Below are positions 18,119 to 27,930 of a DNA stretch of 64,000 nt, piece after piece (position 1 is the first letter of the stretch; each line of letters starts with the position of its first letter). The stretch spans positions 335,648-399,647 of the forward strand of contig NZ_PVTR01000004.1 in NCBI RefSeq assembly GCF_003003005.1, in the 5' to 3' direction. The position numbers and the translations under genes are program-made. Under the pieces are notes generated by a model. That model searched no databases and had not been told where the DNA came from. It saw only the letters and a list, made by a program, of their open reading frames with translations. The DNA comes from Mongoliibacter ruber. Lineage in GTDB: Bacteria > Bacteroidota > Bacteroidia > Cytophagales > Cyclobacteriaceae.

Positions 18119-21100
18119 TTATAAATCTATTGTGATATGAAAATCATCTTCATTTTCTTTTGCGATTTCCTCTGATTTTGTTTCAACTTTATATGTATCG
18201 ACGTAATCTGAAGTGACTATCAAGTTTTCTCCCATGATAAAATCTCGAAGGTCAAATGGTTCCGAAGGTTTGTAATCCCCATCCTCTACGATTTCAATAT
18301 TTTTCAATTGATATGGGACTAAAATTGACCATGGTTTCCCAATATTTACTTTATCCATGCCATCTTCCAGTTTATTTCCATCCAAAAAAACATATCCCAT
18401 ATCCTCTTTTTGATAAATATGGGCTATCGAAAATCCTGTAAAAAAATTGACATAAGGCCTACTGATTATCAAGTTCAAAATTTCTGATTTTTTGGTTTCC
18501 CTATTCAAAAATGCATCGGACAAATCCCCATAAAACCATGGGCAAATAGATGCTAACAATTCATCATACAACAACCTAAAGGTCATCCCGATATCATCTG
18601 TGTGAAATTTTATTTTGCCTTTGATCAAAAGGTATTCATACTGCGGATTGATTACTTTGAATGTCATGAATGGGTTAGCATACTTTTCTAAAAAATACTC
18701 CATCTCCTTAATCTGACCAGGATTCAGCCTCGGAAGGTAAAAATTCTCCTTGTTGGAAATCTCAGGAATACCCACAATAAAAATAGTACCCGGTTTTACA
18801 TATTGCTCATTCCCAAAACTACCAAAGACCCTTACTAAACCTAACCAACTGAATTCATTCAAAAGAATTTTTTCAATGTCAAAACTGGTGACAGCCCTAA
18901 ATTTGTGCTTTATACTCTCACTGACCCTCCTGAAAAAAGCCATTTGATTTTCAGGAGCCTTACCACCTCTTGAATCTATGGGTTGTATCAAATCCAATAT
19001 GCCGGGAATATTATTTTCAAATGATTCCACACTGAATTTGGGCAAAACAGGTTCGTGAAGGGTATTATTTTCTAATAGTGCGGTTGCAGAAAAAGCGTTG
19101 AGGTGGATCCCGGAAATCATGCTTGCCAACTCTGCATTTTCCTTGGTCCTACAGCAGATCCAATAACAGGTTTTGGGCATGAGCAAATTATCTAGATTGA
19201 TGTCTTTCGGTGACTTGAATGAAATAATCCCAGACCTAGTCAGCCCATATGTAGTGTCAAACAACAAATCATCCACTCTAAATGGCTTCCACTCATCTGT
19301 AGAAAGATAAAACCAATCAAGCTTGGGGATATCACCATGGTACCATTTTTCATTTTTACCTATATCAAATAAAATACTTAACTCTTGAGGAAATTGGCGC
19401 GCTTCAATTCCTAAAAACAAGGCTCCTTGAAGTTCAAAGAATGGCAGAAAGCCATTATCAAAGACCAAGTTTTCTTTAAAGAGGTATTTCTTTCCAAAAG
19501 GATGTACCTGTATAAAATTCTCTGATTTTTCTTTTTGATTGGCAAAAGACTTTGTGCCTAAAAAGTTTATCTTAGAAGAGGCCTTATAGTCAATAAAGAT
19601 ATCCTTGGCCATAGGAGAAAACGGTTCCTTGGGTACATCAAAAGAAAAACCAGAAGTGGGTTTTTCGATTTGTTGATTGGTAGACATGGTAACACTCTTA
19701 TTATACACATCAGTGTACACATCAAAACCAAAACCAATGGAAGGGGAAACCAATTCTAATTTCAGAAAGCCGGTTTGGCCATCCAATGAAAGTTCAAAAT
19801 CCTCTTCTATTCCCAGGTTATAATCAGGTTGGATTCTTAGTTGAGAAAGGTCTATATTATCAATGACTTGGAACCTATTTAGCCCGTCCTTCTCATAGCT
19901 AAATAAATTTGTAATGATAGCATTTTGATTTTGGGTGGGTATATATCGAAAATCGGAAAGTGCTTGAATTTGAAGCTTAAAACTATCGTTTTTTATACCA
20001 AAAGGATAGCCACTGAAATACGACTCCATATCTTCCCCTTCCGGCAATCCATGGAAGGTCCATCCAACCTTCAATTCATCCAGATCCTTAGAAAAAACCT
20101 CATCACTACCCACTAAAAGATAGCTGCCCACTTTAGGTGACGGGCCTAGTAAATCGAAAGGAATAGATTGATCCAATGGGCCATAACTACTGTGCAATGT
20201 AAGCTTCTTGAGTTGGCTCACTTCAACCTCTATATTGATCTGCTCAATTTCCAAAAATTGCAAAAAAGAATATGGATGAAAAACGCTTTTATTGTTTAAC
20301 AGAACCTTCAGTGCCGGATGGAAAAGGTCGATTTTATCCTTGTGTAAATCTTCCTTATAACCATTGAATTCAGGCATGGCAGGCCCTAATTCAAAGCTAA
20401 TTTTGAAACCATTTTCGTTCCATTCTTGAGGTGCAATCACCTCAAACTGCTCAATATTTTGCCATCCCTTGGTACTGGTATATTTTAGGTCCAAAGAGTC
20501 CGAAAAAATCTGGTAGAACACTTCTTCAGGAGTGGATTTATTGACCTTGGCTACTGATATAAGCATGGTCAAGAAATATTGAAAACTCTCGCCTAAAAAG
20601 GTGAAACTGATTAGAACTTTTCTTGAGCCACCTTTCAATTTGAGTGTGGGTGAAGAAATAATAAAACCTAGGTAAACATCATCCATGGTTCTGTTTTCGT
20701 CACTAAGAAATCTCTGTTCCTCACCTAAAGCTGTAAATACCGTCTTATCCAGATTCGGTTCTATGTACTTAGAGTAAATCCCATTTATCGTCTCAAATGT
20801 AGTCCCAGGATCTATGAGCTTGTTTCGCGACACAAAGAAGGTATAGATTCCAGCCAAATTCACATCAGACACTTTGACCTTCTCATTCACGGCATACTTA
20901 ACATCTTGTCCATCAATGTTTTGCCCTGCCAAAATGACCGTATTCTTGGGTATTACAACCTCTTGGTAATCAGGATCCAAATTGACATAGCAAAGTATAG
21001 TATCAGGTTCTTGTGGTTTAAGGTTTTGGCCTAACACATCCTTATAATAAAAGTTGAGAAGTCTGACAGGGATTTCATTTAGTTCACCCTGAAGTTTTTG

Positions 21101-21877
21101 GAATAGATTAAAAAAAGCGAGTATAAGACCAATATGAGGTTCGTGATCTTCTTTGTTCTGAAGGTTGTCTCGAATCAGTTGGCCCGACCGATCAATAAGA
21201 TTGATCAATGTTTTGAATACAGGTCTGTGGAGAAGGAGAAGTTGTTTGTACAAGTAGTCCGGATTCACCAAATCAGAGCCAAAAGCCAAACTGGAATACT
21301 TTTTAGGATCTAAATCTACATTCCACAATGAATGAAAATCATCGCTGGATAATCCAAAATCATATTTCTCTGTTGAATTAATCAACTCCTCATTGATGAA
21401 CAACAATTGCCCATATACGTCCTTGCATCTGTATGTAATGGCCGCTACTAGTTCGAGTTCAAGAGGTGTACTTTGTCTTTGTTTGTTGAATTTTGAAGAA
21501 ATAAGATACCATTCATCAATGGTCTTAAGCATTGTCTTGATTTGGGCGAACAATTGTGTGATCAATGATTTCTTTTCATCTTGGTTATCTGAATTTTCAA
21601 ACTTCAAAAGGATTTTAGTTCTTTCCTGCTCTATAAATTTCAGGTCAAAGCTTCCTATTTCGGCGAGTAAGAACAATTCATCTGAGATAAAAAAGTCAAA
21701 CCAATCTCCATTTGGATTTAGGTTTTCATCAATAAAATTCACCTTCTTCGAGATTCGATTGACGAACTTAAGAAAATCACTCAGCCTTCTTTCATCAGGT
21801 AAGAAATACCTTTCATCTAAAGGATTGAGTGAAGCCTTGTCCATTTTATGATCTATATGATGGTTTGTATTTTTCAA
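18119..21877 (-). CDS. eCIS baseplate wedge protein, baseplate J/gp6-like (Afp11-like)
   Basis: A 1,252-residue protein in the position of Afp11. The N-terminus (LSDFLKFVNRISKKVNFIDENLNPNGDW) and the segment near residue 290 (VNLDPDYQEVVIPKNTVILAG) match large eCIS baseplate J-like proteins. The C-terminal third, with RVFGSFGNEQYVKPGTIFIV and PRLNPGQIKEMEYFLEKYANPF, matches the conserved core. It should form the main wedge triggering sheath contraction. It is larger than the phage J proteins, consistent with cage-forming extensions. The start ATG is 5 bp after the gp25-like gene. Confidence 0.88.
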   Translation of the reverse strand: MKNTNHHIDHKMDKASLNPLDERYFLPDERRLSDFLKFVNRISKKVNFIDENLNPNGDWFDFFISDELFLLAEIGSFDLKFIEQERTKILLKFENSDNQDEKKSLITQLFAQIKTMLKTIDEWYLISSKFNKQRQSTPLELELVAAITYRCKDVYGQLLFINEELINSTEKYDFGLSSDDFHSLWNVDLDPKKYSSLAFGSDLVNPDYLYKQLLLLHRPVFKTLINLIDRSGQLIRDNLQNKEDHEPHIGLILAFFNLFQKLQGELNEIPVRLLNFYYKDVLGQNLKPQEPDTILCYVNLDPDYQEVVIPKNTVILAGQNIDGQDVKYAVNEKVKVSDVNLAGIYTFFVSRNKLIDPGTTFETINGIYSKYIEPNLDKTVFTALGEEQRFLSDENRTMDDVYLGFIISSPTLKLKGGSRKVLISFTFLGESFQYFLTMLISVAKVNKSTPEEVFYQIFSDSLDLKYTSTKGWQNIEQFEVIAPQEWNENGFKISFELGPAMPEFNGYKEDLHKDKIDLFHPALKVLLNNKSVFHPYSFLQFLEIEQINIEVEVSQLKKLTLHSSYGPLDQSIPFDLLGPSPKVGSYLLVGSDEVFSKDLDELKVGWTFHGLPEGEDMESYFSGYPFGIKNDSFKLQIQALSDFRYIPTQNQNAIITNLFSYEKDGLNRFQVIDNIDLSQLRIQPDYNLGIEEDFELSLDGQTGFLKLELVSPSIGFGFDVYTDVYNKSVTMSTNQQIEKPTSGFSFDVPKEPFSPMAKDIFIDYKASSKINFLGTKSFANQKEKSENFIQVHPFGKKYLFKENLVFDNGFLPFFELQGALFLGIEARQFPQELSILFDIGKNEKWYHGDIPKLDWFYLSTDEWKPFRVDDLLFDTTYGLTRSGIISFKSPKDINLDNLLMPKTCYWICCRTKENAELASMISGIHLNAFSATALLENNTLHEPVLPKFSVESFENNIPGILDLIQPIDSRGGKAPENQMAFFRRVSESIKHKFRAVTSFDIEKILLNEFSWLGLVRVFGSFGNEQYVKPGTIFIVGIPEISNKENFYLPRLNPGQIKEMEYFLEKYANPFMTFKVINPQYEYLLIKGKIKFHTDDIGMTFRLLYDELLASICPWFYGDLSDAFLNRETKKSEILNLIISRPYVNFFTGFSIAHIYQKEDMGYVFLDGNKLEDGMDKVNIGKPWSILVPYQLKNIEIVEDGDYKPSEPFDLRDFIMGENLIVTSDYVDTYKVETKSEEIAKENEDDFHITIDL

Positions 21878-21882
21878 TTTGA

Positions 21883-22299
21883 TTAACCTGGTATATTAGT
21901 TCCTTCCAAAATATAAAAGGGGTATACTATATTATCCCTGATATTGGTAGATTGGATTTCGTATTCGACATTAAAGTGCACAATACCGTCGCGCAATTGA
22001 CTACCATCAGCATCCACATTCAGTACTATGATTCGCGGCTCATATATTCTGATATCATTTTTCAAAAGCTCACAGAGGTAGTTTAAGTTAGCTATCCCTC
22101 CAAGATCAAAGACATGCTCCTGCATCACAGTTCCATAATCCAGACGCAGAATCCGCTCACCCCTATTGGTTTTCAGGTATATCTGTAGACTTTGTCTGAT
22201 GTCTTCTTCATCACTAACCATATTGACTTTACCCAATAATTTATTGAAAGTGACGGGGTATGCCCACCCCCTACCTAGGAAGCTTTTTTCTTCTGCCAT
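21883..22299 (-). CDS. gp25-like baseplate wedge protein (Afp9-like)
   Basis: A 138-residue protein of the gp25/lysozyme-like wedge family. The visible pattern is FLGRGWAYPVTF at the N-terminus, a dI.qSL.iyL.TnrGERiLRLDYG core near residues 35-60, and a C-terminal beta stretch (HFNVEYEIQSTN). In contractile systems this protein initiates sheath polymerisation at the baseplate and carries no lysozyme activity in this context. It lies directly after the PAAR gene. Confidence 0.93.
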   Translation of the reverse strand: MAEEKSFLGRGWAYPVTFNKLLGKVNMVSDEEDIRQSLQIYLKTNRGERILRLDYGTVMQEHVFDLGGIANLNYLCELLKNDIRIYEPRIIVLNVDADGSQLRDGIVHFNVEYEIQSTNIRDNIVYPFYILEGTNIPG

Positions 22300-22300
22300 T

Positions 22301-22627
22301 TTATCCTATTTTGACCAGAGGAATCCCCTTGGATATTTTGCCTCCATGTGCCATCATGTCTTTTTCTCTTGCAGCAGGTTTTCCTCCAAATTTGACCTTT
22401 AAGGATCCTTTTTTGACTGTGTTGGGCATAGGGATGGGCACAGGTCCAGCCGGAGTAGGTATTCTATGCAGGCACAGTGTCATATCACCCTGAACACCCG
22501 CATTCATTTTCAATACTTTCACCTTGTTGCTACATGGAAAAAAAATAGGAATTTCCACATGTGTACCTGCCGCATCCGGCATGTCACATTTGTGCATTGA
22601 TAATAAGCTTGCTACTGCATTTCCCAT
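22301..22627 (-). CDS. PAAR-like spike tip protein (Afp10-like)
   Basis: This 108-residue protein is rich in Gly, Pro, His and Cys, with MCD/HKC-type and MMAHGGKI motifs of PAAR-like proteins (CDMPDAAG near residue 14; AAREKDMMAHGGKISKG near residue 85). PAAR cones cap the VgrG-like spike and pierce the target membrane, usually with bound metal. It lies 7 bp after the spike gene. No toxin extension is fused to it. Confidence 0.9.
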   Translation of the reverse strand: MGNAVASLLSMHKCDMPDAAGTHVEIPIFFPCSNKVKVLKMNAGVQGDMTLCLHRIPTPAGPVPIPMPNTVKKGSLKVKFGGKPAAREKDMMAHGGKISKGIPLVKIG

Positions 22628-22634
22628 ATTAAAT

Positions 22635-24431
22635 TTAGTTTACATTGACCATTGAACCTTTGATATTGACTACACCGGAAGATTTAATATCTGCGCCGGC
22701 ACTGCCACTTGCCTCAAATTTGGCTTTGGCTTTCAGTCCTACCTTTTTGCCTTCTATGCTGACGTCTCCTGTAGAGGAACTCATCACGACACCTTTAGTG
22801 CCTTTAAGCTCCAATTTACCAGTAGCAGTTAATAGGATGTCTTTTTTAGACTTTAGGCTCAGACTTTTGGCAGAAGTGACGATTTCATTCCCATTCTGGT
22901 CTTCTATTTTGACCCCCTTGTCTTTATCTGATATCAGAAGTGTATTCTTACCCGGCGTGGTCACTTTGAAGAATTTATCCTTATCGTTAAACTCTAGTCT
23001 AAGCCCCGATTTTGTAACAATACTCTTGGTGCTATTTTGTTTTTCTATGCTGTCTTTAGCTTTGTTGTTTTTACTATATAATGATCCCAAAACGATTGGA
23101 AACCTCGGGTCATCATTTAAAAATCCTACTATCACTTCCGCATTTACTTCAGGTATGAAAAAACTACCTGATTGGTTATTGGCATGAAAATGCGATAAAA
23201 CTGCCCAGATTCCATTTCCGGAATTTTTAATAGAAGGAATCATAACCTGAATCCTACCCTTCTTATCTGGATCACCGTCGATTTTCTTTACTATACCTAC
23301 ATGCAATCCCGAAATCGGGGGTAATACATTAAGATCCAAAAAAGACTCTTTTTTGAACCAGTCATCATTGATCCCAAACTTGAGGGTAGTGATAAAATCA
23401 CCATTTTCAACCTTATGCTCTACAGCAGTTACATATACAGAGCCATTAAATAATTTCCCGAAACCTTCCAGCTCAACAATGTCTCCAAGGTTTATATCCG
23501 CCACTCCTTTGAAACTGATGTCACCCTTGATCCTTTTCAACCTAGAAAATATTAATGCTGAATCAGCTAAAAATTTCAATTCTTTACTCTCTACAGGTAC
23601 CATTGTAGGCCAATTGAATTTTTGCGGGGCAAAGACTTTACCCAGATTTTTCCCCACAATACTCCCAGGTTTGTCAAGTTGAGCAGGTTCTGCACTGTTT
23701 TGTTTAATACTTTTTTCATTAAAAATATCGTAGGCAGCAGACTCGATTTGTTGTAGCTGCTCACCGGCATCCAGATCCGCATGAAAGCTGTAAGCATCTT
23801 TTCCATAAATCAACTTAACCTTTGCAGAGCCTGATACCTTGGGTGTTTCGACCGTAATTTTATTGAAAGAATTGAGCACCAGCATACCATTCGCTTTGGC
23901 TCTATGGAGCAAAAATTCCCAATCGCTTACATGATGCCTAGAAATACTTTCATGCTGGAAACTCGTGTTTTGGATTTTTTTTGAAAGCCCCGCTCCAGCT
24001 ATCAAGGTGCTCAAGATCTCGCTATCCTTTTTCTTTTCGTAGAGATCAGATTTTTTTTCAAGCTTCATTTTGAAAGCTTTGTCTGTCGCTTCTAACACTA
24101 ACTTACTCCGGGAAGAATAATTGAGGTATCCCTCATCAATAGCCAAGCGATGTTTTTGAATAATGCCCGAAAAAACTTTGGTGTTTTTTTCGGCATACCC
24201 AATAGATATTTCTATCTCTTTTCCAGGCTCAAACTCCGGTGTTTCACTTTCCTTAAATAGACTTTCGTAGGAGTTTCCACCCAAAATAGCGACTGTAGCC
24301 TTAGCGATTTTATTGACTTCAGTGTTCACCCTGATTTTCATGACCACCAAATCTTTAGGCAGAGACTTTCCTCCTACTTTGATTTCAAAAGAGATTCCTA
24401 ATTGCAATGAATCATTGGGTGATTTCACCAT
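22635..24431 (-). CDS. VgrG-like central spike protein (Afp8-like)
   Basis: A 598-residue fusion equivalent to phage gp27 plus gp5. Residues 1-360 are the hub-like region. The OB-fold begins near residue 375 (HVGIVKKIDGDPDKKGRIQVMIPS) and continues with FFIPEVNAEVIVGFLNDDPRFPIVLGSLY, the standard gp5/VgrG signature. The C-terminus is a glycine/lysine-rich beta-helix (repeats such as KSKKDILLTATGKLELKGTK) ending in VNIKGSMVNVN, where PAAR docks. No C-terminal effector domain is attached. It forms the trimeric spike at the tip of the tube. Confidence 0.95.
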   Translation of the reverse strand: MVKSPNDSLQLGISFEIKVGGKSLPKDLVVMKIRVNTEVNKIAKATVAILGGNSYESLFKESETPEFEPGKEIEISIGYAEKNTKVFSGIIQKHRLAIDEGYLNYSSRSKLVLEATDKAFKMKLEKKSDLYEKKKDSEILSTLIAGAGLSKKIQNTSFQHESISRHHVSDWEFLLHRAKANGMLVLNSFNKITVETPKVSGSAKVKLIYGKDAYSFHADLDAGEQLQQIESAAYDIFNEKSIKQNSAEPAQLDKPGSIVGKNLGKVFAPQKFNWPTMVPVESKELKFLADSALIFSRLKRIKGDISFKGVADINLGDIVELEGFGKLFNGSVYVTAVEHKVENGDFITTLKFGINDDWFKKESFLDLNVLPPISGLHVGIVKKIDGDPDKKGRIQVMIPSIKNSGNGIWAVLSHFHANNQSGSFFIPEVNAEVIVGFLNDDPRFPIVLGSLYSKNNKAKDSIEKQNSTKSIVTKSGLRLEFNDKDKFFKVTTPGKNTLLISDKDKGVKIEDQNGNEIVTSAKSLSLKSKKDILLTATGKLELKGTKGVVMSSSTGDVSIEGKKVGLKAKAKFEASGSAGADIKSSGVVNIKGSMVNVN

Positions 24432-24437
24432 TGGTAA

Positions 24438-25154
24438 TTATTTTTCTAAAGGGGGAAATTGAAGTGCGGAGCCAATTTTAAGCTTTCTAAATGAGGGGAG
24501 GTCGTTATATGATGCTATGGATATATAATATCTTGGGTCATCATAAAATGAATCACACATGGCGTTAAGATTATCTCCGTCTTTGATGGTGATGATTCTG
24601 GTGATATCAGGACTTTGAAATTCCCTGCTAATGACTTTTTCATCCACCTCCTCCTCCATGCTAAATTTCACTAAAGCTCTGACCGGATCACCACTGGTAT
24701 TGAATAAAGTATATTTGATTGCAAGACTATCTACTACACCCACTAAGAGCAGCTTACCCCACTCTAGTTTGATAAAAGGAGGTCTATGTGAAGCCCTAGT
24801 AGGCTTGACCGTTACTTTTTTCAACAAATCAATGGATTCTTTGATAGATTTACCGGCTACCTTGGTACCAATCCCATCCGGAAAAACAGGTATGGCACCA
24901 GTATTGTCGATAATGAATTCAATACTTATTTTCTGTCTATTGTATAATTTGTTTTTATCATTTACGGGCATACCAGCAGCTGAGGTAGGTTCCTCATCTT
25001 CATCTGAAGAATTTTTTTTGATATCGAAAGTCAAATCAACTTCTTCAGGATTGAGCTGTAAAGAATATTCACCTCCGCTTAGAGGAGAAGCTGCAGAACC
25101 GTCTTTGAATCTTTCAAATGCCGTAAGTTTTAATATTGCTAAACTTTCTGCCAT
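24438..25154 (-). CDS. LysM-containing baseplate hub protein (Afp7-like)
   Basis: A 238-residue protein. The N-terminal two thirds (YSLQLNPEEVDLTFDI, then WGKLLLVGVVDSLAIKYTLFNTSGDPVRALVKFSMEE) is the gp53/hub-type domain found in eCIS Afp7 proteins, and residues 180-238 form a LysM-like fold (ITIKDGDNLNAMCDSFYDDPRYY, then ASYN, then LKIGSALQFPP). It should connect the tube initiator and spike with the wedge. The LysM here is structural rather than evidence of peptidoglycan binding. Its ATG overlaps the stop of the DUF5908 gene by one base (TAATG). Confidence 0.9.
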   Translation of the reverse strand: MAESLAILKLTAFERFKDGSAASPLSGGEYSLQLNPEEVDLTFDIKKNSSDEDEEPTSAAGMPVNDKNKLYNRQKISIEFIIDNTGAIPVFPDGIGTKVAGKSIKESIDLLKKVTVKPTRASHRPPFIKLEWGKLLLVGVVDSLAIKYTLFNTSGDPVRALVKFSMEEEVDEKVISREFQSPDITRIITIKDGDNLNAMCDSFYDDPRYYISIASYNDLPSFRKLKIGSALQFPPLEK

Positions 25155-25348
25155 TAATAATCATTCATTCTCTTAATTCTATCCAAAACCTCACTGGTGC
25201 ATTCATCAATTATGCTTTTCCGCTGCAGGTAACTTAATTTTAACCCACTTTGGTCAGGGGCTATAGTTTCCTGTTTTTTGTTTTCGGGCTGTGGTGTGTT
25301 GTCTCCACAAATAGCCTTGATGATCAGCTCTTTAATTTTAATTGCCAC
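25154..25348 (-). CDS. DUF5908 family small CIS protein (Afp6-like)
   Basis: A 64-residue protein beginning AIKIKELIIKA, the DUF5908 signature, followed by a charged linker and a C-terminal helix (RKSIIDECTSEVLDRIKRMND). Small proteins of this family sit between tube-initiator and LysM genes in eCIS operons (Afp6 position). Its function is not established; a role in early baseplate assembly is likely from its conserved position. Confidence 0.85.
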   Translation of the reverse strand: MAIKIKELIIKAICGDNTPQPENKKQETIAPDQSGLKLSYLQRKSIIDECTSEVLDRIKRMNDY

Positions 25349-25359
25349 TTATTTATCAT

Positions 25360-25854
25360 TTATTGAATTTCCATATAAGAAAAGACCAATTCCATTGACT
25401 CTATGGCTATTTTTGACTCCTTGGCATCAAAATCACCCATAGACCATTTTACTGGAAATGCATTATAAAACACCCAAGTCATCACGGGGCTCCCGGTGTT
25501 CCTATCGAGTAAAGAAATGGTTACTCCTTTGGGCGAAATTTTGGTAATATCATTATTGATAGTATTGAAACACCATTTAATGATATCCGAATTCATAGGA
25601 GCTAATGCTCTTTTGAGAGTAATGCGACTCCCTTTTGTACTTTTTGGTAAATGGAACACCAAATCACTGATTCCTCCACTACGCTTTTCTTCAACCTCTA
25701 ACTCTGCAGAGATTCCTGATATTTCGCTGAAATAGGTATCTTCCAATTTGTTAAACTCAGAGGATACGATACGGACGGCAAAATTATATGAAACAGGTGG
25801 GTCAACTACAGTTATATTCATGGGTTTTGTCTGCAAGTGGTTTGAATAAATCAA
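25360..25854 (-). CDS. tube initiator protein (Afp5-like)
   Basis: A 164-residue gp19/tail-tube family protein. The pattern PVSYNFAVRIV..... FSEISGISAELEVEE..SGG, then LKRALAPMNSDIIKWCFNTINND, then WVFYNAFPVKWSMGDFDAKESKIAIESMELVFSYM is typical of the second tube paralogue that bridges the spike and the main tube. A cysteine (WCF) and slightly longer termini distinguish it from the main tube protein upstream. Alternatively both may form the tube. Confidence 0.9.
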   Translation of the reverse strand: MIYSNHLQTKPMNITVVDPPVSYNFAVRIVSSEFNKLEDTYFSEISGISAELEVEEKRSGGISDLVFHLPKSTKGSRITLKRALAPMNSDIIKWCFNTINNDITKISPKGVTISLLDRNTGSPVMTWVFYNAFPVKWSMGDFDAKESKIAIESMELVFSYMEIQ

Positions 25855-25919
25855 AATGAGTTGTTACCCCCTTATTCTATATTGGAATAATTGGCAACAA
25901 CTCATTGAATAATAAAGTA

Positions 25920-26390
25920 TTAAGCCGCTTCGATTTTTAATCCCTCGTGAGCCAATACTATTGTTTCAATAGCCGCTTCACTACTCTGAGAGTTCATATC
26001 AGTCGGTGTAACTTGCTTAGGGAAAGCATTGGTCAAGGACCAAGTCATTTTTGGCTGTCCTTGCTCATCCAATAATCGGATTACTACAGTCAATCTTTCG
26101 TAAGTATTCAAGCTGATTTTAGAGATCCAATCGAAGAATTTAGAATCGTTTGTAAACACCCCTTTTTTCAATGTAATATCTCCGTATTTCATCAAACCGG
26201 GCATTTTGATGGTGGAATGTACAGGACTGTTTCCATGTCTATACTCTATGATATCTGTATCTATATCTAAGCCAGAAACCTCTTGAAAAGGTAAATCAGT
26301 CTGGTCACCTATATCAACAGAGAAATAAAACTTTGGTAATGGCCAAAACTGATCTTGTTCATTACCACTACCTGCGGTTGGTGCTGCCAT
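25920..26390 (-). CDS. main inner tube protein (Afp1-like)
   Basis: A 156-residue Hcp/gp19-like tube protein: KFYFSVDIGDQTDLPFQEVSGLDIDTDIIEYRHG at the start, LKKGVFTNDSKFFDWISKI in the middle, and LTNAFPKQVTPTDMNSQSSEAAIETIVLAHEGLKI at the end. Stacked hexameric rings of this protein form the conduit that carries cargo. It follows the sheath gene by 25 bp and, as an abundant component, is expected to be highly expressed. Confidence 0.95.
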   Translation of the reverse strand: MAAPTAGSGNEQDQFWPLPKFYFSVDIGDQTDLPFQEVSGLDIDTDIIEYRHGNSPVHSTIKMPGLMKYGDITLKKGVFTNDSKFFDWISKISLNTYERLTVVIRLLDEQGQPKMTWSLTNAFPKQVTPTDMNSQSSEAAIETIVLAHEGLKIEAA

Positions 26391-26415
26391 AATTTAAAAT
26401 TTTAAGTTTAAGTAA

Positions 26416-27921
26416 TTAAGATTTTTGTTGTTGTTGTTCAAATGTGATTACTATAAATTCAGCCGGTCTTACGATAGCTACTCTTATAGTCATTTTCAAT
26501 ATCCCATCTAATATGTCATTTGGTGTCATGGTCGTACCGAGACCGATTTCCACTGAAAAAGCATCATCAGTACTCTGACCAGCTAGGATTCCGGATTGCC
26601 ATTGGTTTGCCAAAAAGTTAGTCACTGTAGCCTTCAAGGTAGACCAGGTAGTCGCATTATTGGGGTCAAATACAAACCCTTCCGCGGCAGACTTGATGCT
26701 TTGTTCGATAAAAGTCATCGTCCTACGTACTGAGATATATCTCCAGTCCTGACTATTGCCATCAAGTGTTCTTGCACCCCATACCAATACACCTTTACCC
26801 TGGAAGGTTCTGATTGCATTTATGGCTTTACCATTTAGAGGTAAGTTCAATTCTTCTTGTGTATCTTTTGTGATTTGCACGCTTGGGGCAATCACAGATC
26901 CTAAAGATAAATTAGCAGGAGACTTTGCCACATTAATTGAACTGTCCACCATTGCGTAGACACCCGCCATACCAGAGCTAGGAGGTAATTGGTTTAGAAA
27001 CTCTGCGATTTCTCCCAAAATCGAATTTAACTTCGGGCTTACCACTTTTAAAGTAGACTGTAGAGAGCTAATCTCTTCTGTGGTAGAAGCAGCTTCTATT
27101 TTAGCCAATTCTTCTTTGATTGCGTTTGCCCTTGCTTCGTTAATTCTTCCACTTTCTAAGTCATCATCGACATCTTTTGAAAGTATTGCTATTAAATCAG
27201 CACTGTTAGCAACATTGGTAAAGTTGATATCAGAAGCAGAAGTAATAGTAGTCTGTACAAAAGGATAATAAGCGGCACCCCACTGAAGGAAGTTTGCTCC
27301 TACACCTTCTCTAAACTGATTGATGATATCATTCTCATCGTAAGTCCTGTCTTTGAAGCCATCAAAAACATCAAGAATTGCAAACCTGTTTTTGGTTGCA
27401 AATCCACAATGGCTCAACATTGCTTGTTGCAATGAATAGCAATCATTTTTTGGTAAAAGAACAGCTTCCGGAATGACAAGGATTGTAGGTTCATTGTATT
27501 TTAACAATTGAGGTAAGCCAGCCCCTGAAGCATCATCATTGAAATCTTTGGCTTCTATACCAGCTGAATAGTCGCCTACAGACTGAATGTAGCAGTTACC
27601 ACCACCGTTGGAATAGAAGAACTTAACAGCGGCGTGAAGTATGTATCGGCTGTTTGGCTCGACCTCCAGTTTGTACCCCGTGACACTTTTTTCGTCAGCG
27701 GAAATATTGAACTTCACCTTTGGAGCACCTCCAAAAAACTGTTCGAACTCAGCAAATGAAGAGATTCTGGTAGGTATATTTTTTAACGATTTGGTTCCCC
27801 TGGCAGCCTTTTGAGTGTAACCCAAAAATGCAGGAATCGCTGTGGCTACAGGAACTACCGAAGAGGCAAATGCACTTTTTTCTTCGATGTAAACTCCTGG
27901 GGTTGCTAATACAGTTGCCAT
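26416..27921 (-). CDS. contractile sheath protein (Afp2-4-like)
   Basis: A 501-residue sheath protein. The N-terminal PGVYIEEKSAF, followed by AIPAFLGYT and the FEQFFGG block, and the C-terminal GVLVWGARTLDG....WRYISVRRTMTFIEQSIK block with AEFIVITFEQQ at the end are the standard phage-tail-sheath signature. A central insertion (about residues 225-310) is rich in Asp, Glu, Ala and Ser and probably faces outward. Only one sheath gene is present, whereas Afp and PVC clusters carry several. Confidence 0.96.
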   Translation of the reverse strand: MATVLATPGVYIEEKSAFASSVVPVATAIPAFLGYTQKAARGTKSLKNIPTRISSFAEFEQFFGGAPKVKFNISADEKSVTGYKLEVEPNSRYILHAAVKFFYSNGGGNCYIQSVGDYSAGIEAKDFNDDASGAGLPQLLKYNEPTILVIPEAVLLPKNDCYSLQQAMLSHCGFATKNRFAILDVFDGFKDRTYDENDIINQFREGVGANFLQWGAAYYPFVQTTITSASDINFTNVANSADLIAILSKDVDDDLESGRINEARANAIKEELAKIEAASTTEEISSLQSTLKVVSPKLNSILGEIAEFLNQLPPSSGMAGVYAMVDSSINVAKSPANLSLGSVIAPSVQITKDTQEELNLPLNGKAINAIRTFQGKGVLVWGARTLDGNSQDWRYISVRRTMTFIEQSIKSAAEGFVFDPNNATTWSTLKATVTNFLANQWQSGILAGQSTDDAFSVEIGLGTTMTPNDILDGILKMTIRVAIVRPAEFIVITFEQQQQKS

Positions 27922-27930
27922 AAATTTGAT

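Noticed and set aside
22645..23187. 180-codon plus-strand frame opposite the spike gene
   Set aside because: It is the complement of the VgrG-like coding sequence, with no ribosome binding site or recognisable domain.
24631..25176. 181-codon plus-strand frame opposite the LysM hub gene
   Set aside because: It mirrors the coding pattern of the well-supported minus-strand gene.
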